The translations under genes were made by a program, and so were the position numbers. Of a stretch of DNA of 64,000 nucleotides, positions 60,105 through 64,000 are shown in pieces. Each line of letters starts with the position of its first letter. Positions within the stretch are counted from its first letter, which is position 1. The notes beneath the pieces were generated by a model. That model did no database searches and had not been told where the DNA came from. It was given only the letters and a program-made list of their open reading frames with translations. Source of the stretch: Apostichopus japonicus (Eukaryota > Echinodermata > Holothuroidea > Aspidochirotida > Stichopodidae); the NCBI RefSeq assembly GCF_037975245.1, contig NC_092569.1, positions 715,001 through 779,000 of the forward strand. Direction: 5' to 3'.

Positions 60105-61635
60105 CAGCGACGTAGCCAGGAATTTGAAAGGGGGGGGGGAGCACTTTTTGCGATTGATATGGATTTACAAGTTGTATGCACGACTATCTGAGCGGAGCGC
60201 CACCATCGGTTGGCGCGGAGCGTACAAGAAAATTGTTGGTTTTACAAACCCCCCAGATGGCCGGAAACAGCCCTTCCCGAGTGTTCATTCTGGTTCCCTG
60301 GCCTCTTGCTAACTTGAGACACCTCATTCAATATCACTTGTAAACCCACAAAACAACCGATTGAAAATAGTACGTAATTCAATACTACATAATGTATTAA
60401 AATTAGCAAGGTACATGTACAGAGTATGTCTTACTTTTCAACTTCTGATACTTGTAGATACAAAGATAGGCCAGAAATGTCTTTGATACAACTATAGCCA
60501 GTAATTGTCTTTGATACAACTGTAGCTAGTAAATGTTTAAGTTAGCCTAATAAGAGAAGGCGAGAGCTATCCGACGATTGCCATCTGATGCAAATTTCTC
60601 AACTGTTTTCTCAACTGACATATTATCTGCGTAAACGGGTTCTTAACTACATGTTAAAAAACTGACAAGATCGGATCCTAGTCTTTTTCGGCGGATAGAG
60701 TGTTGAATGGAACAGCACGCGATAGAAATGACAGCCTAGATGACAGAAGAATAGGTCACCTAATTTAGACATATTCTTGCTACGTTCATTACAATAGTTT
60801 TTCCTGTCTGTAGATTCTTAAACTCGTCCAGCAAGCTTATGGATTTGAATTATGGGTGTTTAAAAAAAAAGATAACTTGGCCAAAACAAATGTAGGCCCT
60901 GGCCTACAGTGCTACATACTGGCTACGCCCCTGATGATATGATATCATAATCAGCAGATTTTGTATCCTGTTTGAATTCTTTTACATGTTCTTTTGCATA
61001 ATATATCAGAAAGACAAACATAGTGCTCTTTTACAATTTTTCCAGTAGGATGATTCTTGTTTATTGTCCAATGTCTGGACTTTAATACATTTGACGAACT
61101 TAACTGATGGACAATATAAACTTTCATATTTTGTAATATAGCCAGATATGCAGTGGCCTAAAACAAATATCGTTATCGCAGTGTATTAGCAGTGTAATAA
61201 TTATTATAGGAAGTGCGTATCACGTACGATTGCTAGCTAGCTTCATAACATGCTGTTCGTGCAACAACTTAGGACGAATCATAGAAAGGATGAGAACGAA
61301 CGTTGTCGACGTTGTTGTGCATACGGTTCGTGACATTCCATAGAGTGCGGTTATGGTAGGCAATATGTATTATATTACGCAGTGGCCAACTGTAGACTTG
61401 TAATAGGCTATAGGCTAAATTTAGCTAATTGCATCTGCCAAACTAAGTAAGTGCTGAATCAGTAGGCCTGAATGTTATTACGATTATAATCGAGTTAACG
61501 GAGCTTGCGAGTATTCAAGATCAAAAGAACACTGACAAAGTACCATGCTAAAAAACGACAGCTTTAAAAAAAAAAATCGACACTGAAAGGGGGGGGGGAG
61601 CGGTCGCTCCCCCTGCCCCCCTGGCTACGTCCCTG
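60105..61635. mobile_element. hAT-type element, 1.5 kb, 8-bp target duplication
   Basis: The left end CAGCGACGTAGCCAGG and the right end CCTGGCTACGTCCCTG match inverted at 15 of 16 bases. Both flanks are GATCTGAT (60097-60104 and 61636-61643), a perfect 8-bp duplication typical of hAT. No transposase frame is visible, so it is non-autonomous. Near 60927-60943 an internal CTGGCTACGCCCCTG repeats the right-end sequence, suggesting a composite or a nested relative. Confidence 0.85.
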
Positions 61636-64000
61636 GATCTGATCAGCATAATGTTAAAATATACTCAAAGGCATAGCTAACTAACTTCTGGTCTCAAACT
61701 TAATTCTTCATGTAACTTTTTACCGCATAGTTAAAGATGGTTGCCTTCCGTGTAATTTATTGTAGTGTATACGAGTTAGCAATTATTTCTATATGTGTCA
61801 AACACGTTTAGGTTCAGTTTGATATTATACGGTGAATAATCAGGGTTAAGGCACGTTCTATCAACACTGACAATGTAGGTGAGATACCATGCTACATATA
61901 TGTATGAAAGATGTTTACAGACTATCACTGTTAAACAGAGAAGGGTCGAAGGTGTTGGATTAAGTCCCACGGTACATGACCAAAATATTCTATTTCGTCA
62001 TTTTGGCGCCAGTTTAGAAATACGGCAAGATGTACACACTGCCCGGTAACAAACTAACATAACCGGAGTAAACAGAATCTCACATTTGTGTTTAGAGAGA
62101 GCCATTTAAATAAGCTATGCTGTTTGTATGAAATTTAACCAAGTACAAGCAGCATTTATAAGTTTGAATATGCTTAGTTCGCTGTTTTAAAATTAAGACC
62201 CTGACGTTTTCAAGCGTACACTGCGTACCAGACGTTTAGAGGCTATAGGCCTAATATAGAGCTGACCTCTCCTTACTATGTATATAGGCTATCATGGAAC
62301 CATAGACCAGGAGTCATGAATCTAGCGCCTTCGATGGATCGATCATAGCATAGCTAACTTAACGGTCTGTATGTTAGACTAATTAGTCCAGCCGCTTTGA
62401 TTGATGTGCCTCGGATGTTTAAAGGATCCATTCTCCAATTTAAATCAAAGTTAATTGCAGTGACTTTTAACGGTCTGGAAAAGCTTTCAAAATGTTTTCT
62501 GTGGCGGTTAGGTGGGAGCTAATTGAAACTTTTTGTCGAATGCAGAGAAAATGACTTGCTTTTGCGTGTACGGAACATTTGTAGTATGGAGTAAATACAT
62601 AAAGACGAAACGGGGCTGTTTTAAATATATCCAAATACGGCGAAGAGACAGTACCGTATAGCTTGACTAGTAAGCAGTAAATCAACTGTTCAAACTAGCA
62701 GATTCTAGAAGATTTATCAATAGTTGTTCTGCTAGATTCATTACAACGTCATTCGAAACGGGACTCATATAACTCACCTAACATTTAAAATACTGAGAAA
62801 ACAAAGTTATTCATCACGGCGTAAATCAAGGTATCGTTCTAGCCGATTCTAGCCGATTTATCAATCATTGCTCTTCTAGATTCATTACAACGTTATTCGA
62901 AGGAAAATAAATACTGACAAAAACACGATGCTTTCTCTGCGATGCTGTCGCTAGAACTTGTCTTATACAGTCAAGTTTACTTGCTAAGTCTAAATTGTTA
63001 GACTTGCCATGTAGGACAATTGAAATAGAATTTACAAGTTGTTATGTTTCCTTTAACCAAACTTCGGTCCTGTTGTCTCCTTTCTCGAGGGGCCCTCAAT
63101 TACAGGCGTTTGGTTGTGTTTATCAACAAAAGCAGGCAGTGCCAAATTTGGTTTATTTGGGGAAGGGGCATAAGGAGGGGAATGCTCTTTAACCAATATT
63201 TGGTTCTTTACAATAAAACCCGACTTTGTCAATTAAGACGTTCGTTAGGAATAAAACGTGTCTTAGAGCTATTTTTCACAAGCTAAATTAGGAGAAACTT
63301 ATATCGACAAAATGCTAAAAGTCGTCCATTTCCGCAACCAAGGTCATGACAATGGCATTTCTTGTTGAATGATGTGTGGTTCTTTATCGGTAGCTTACAG
63401 AACACTTACAAATAGTGTTTGAGTGAACTTTCCAAGGTATCCAAGATTTCATTCGTTAACGTTGTAGTTGTAAAAATGTAGGTGATGTAACAGGCCGATA
63501 TGTACAAACAATATTCCATTGTCTGTACTCTACAAGAAACAAACAAATTCGAATCGACGGACTCAGCGATTCATATGAACGCACACGCGTTGCAATCAAC
63601 TACATAGCAGAATCGTAGTATAGAGTGGTATGCGGTAACTTCGCGATGCTAAAAGCATAATAATGCGTGTACAAAATAAGAACACATAGTAATGTTTTTA
63701 CAAGTTTAAGACAATAGTAATCGCATTATAAACATTAAATGGAGAGCTTAAATGGATATTCCCATGAAAGACAAGGTAACACGTATAGCTTGAAGAGATC
63801 AAATTATTCCACGCTGTTTATTTGACATTTCTATAACAGTATATTGTGCCTAACGTCCAAATAAAGTTGATGTAATGAATGTAACCTATTTTGATTGGCT
63901 AAAGCTTGTTTACGTATTTACTCCTGAAAGTGGACCACATTAGGTGGCTTCTCATAGTAATGGTATATGTTCTTTAAAACCTTTATTTTCCTTTTAGAGT
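61636..64000. other. Intergenic, with one diverged direct repeat
   Basis: A 65-bp sequence at about 62696-62760 (GATTTATCAATAGTTGTTCT, AGATTCATTACAACGTCATT) recurs diverged at about 62840-62902. Nothing else recognised. Open frames near 62995-63286 have no family signal. Confidence 0.5.

Overview
This is nuclear DNA of an invertebrate animal: AT-rich, sparse in genes, with spliced genes carrying GT..AG introns and dense microsatellites, SINE and LINE debris and short DNA transposons. The three recognised proteins are of ordinary metazoan type. I guess an echinoderm, possibly a sea cucumber, from the repeat style, but the sequence alone does not settle this. No bacterial genes, CRISPR array, rRNA or convincing functional tRNA was seen, and no retroviral or LTR element was recognised.

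Layout. 1-15 kb holds repeats: a 324-bp satellite (1-1545), diverged duplications, LINE and tRNA-derived SINE remnants (6.8-8.7 kb), a nest of direct repeats (9.2-11 kb), a hAT-type MITE with an 8-bp target duplication (11.3-12 kb), old satellite relatives (12.0-12.7 kb), a long inverted repeat (12.9-13.3 kb) and a decayed membrane-protein gene (14.1-15.0 kb). 15-28 kb holds two complete housekeeping genes head to head: RPS7 (minus strand, 5 coding exons, 195 aa) and RNASEH1 (plus strand, 7 coding exons, 296 or 316 aa depending on start). 31-38 kb holds elongin C (minus strand, 3 coding exons, 117 aa), its introns loaded with DNA transposons. 45-50 kb holds a complete three-exon gene on the minus strand that I do not recognise. 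It predicts a 232-aa single-pass membrane protein with a short ectodomain and a tail with YEEI, YAEI and YVDI tyrosine motifs, the design of a transmembrane signalling adaptor. 50-64 kb is intergenic with two more hAT elements, long (TA)n and (ATC)n tracts and tandem repeats.

How the genes relate. RPS7 (40S subunit) and RNASEH1 (removal of RNA:DNA hybrids in nucleus and mitochondria) share a divergent 5' region. The same pair is head to head in human 2p25, so this may be an ancient linkage. RNASEH1 keeps the two-start design known in mammals: a weak upstream AUG that adds a mitochondrial-type leader, a strong second AUG, and two tiny upstream ORFs. Elongin C is tail to tail with RNASEH1. The adaptor-like gene is the best candidate for something undescribed.
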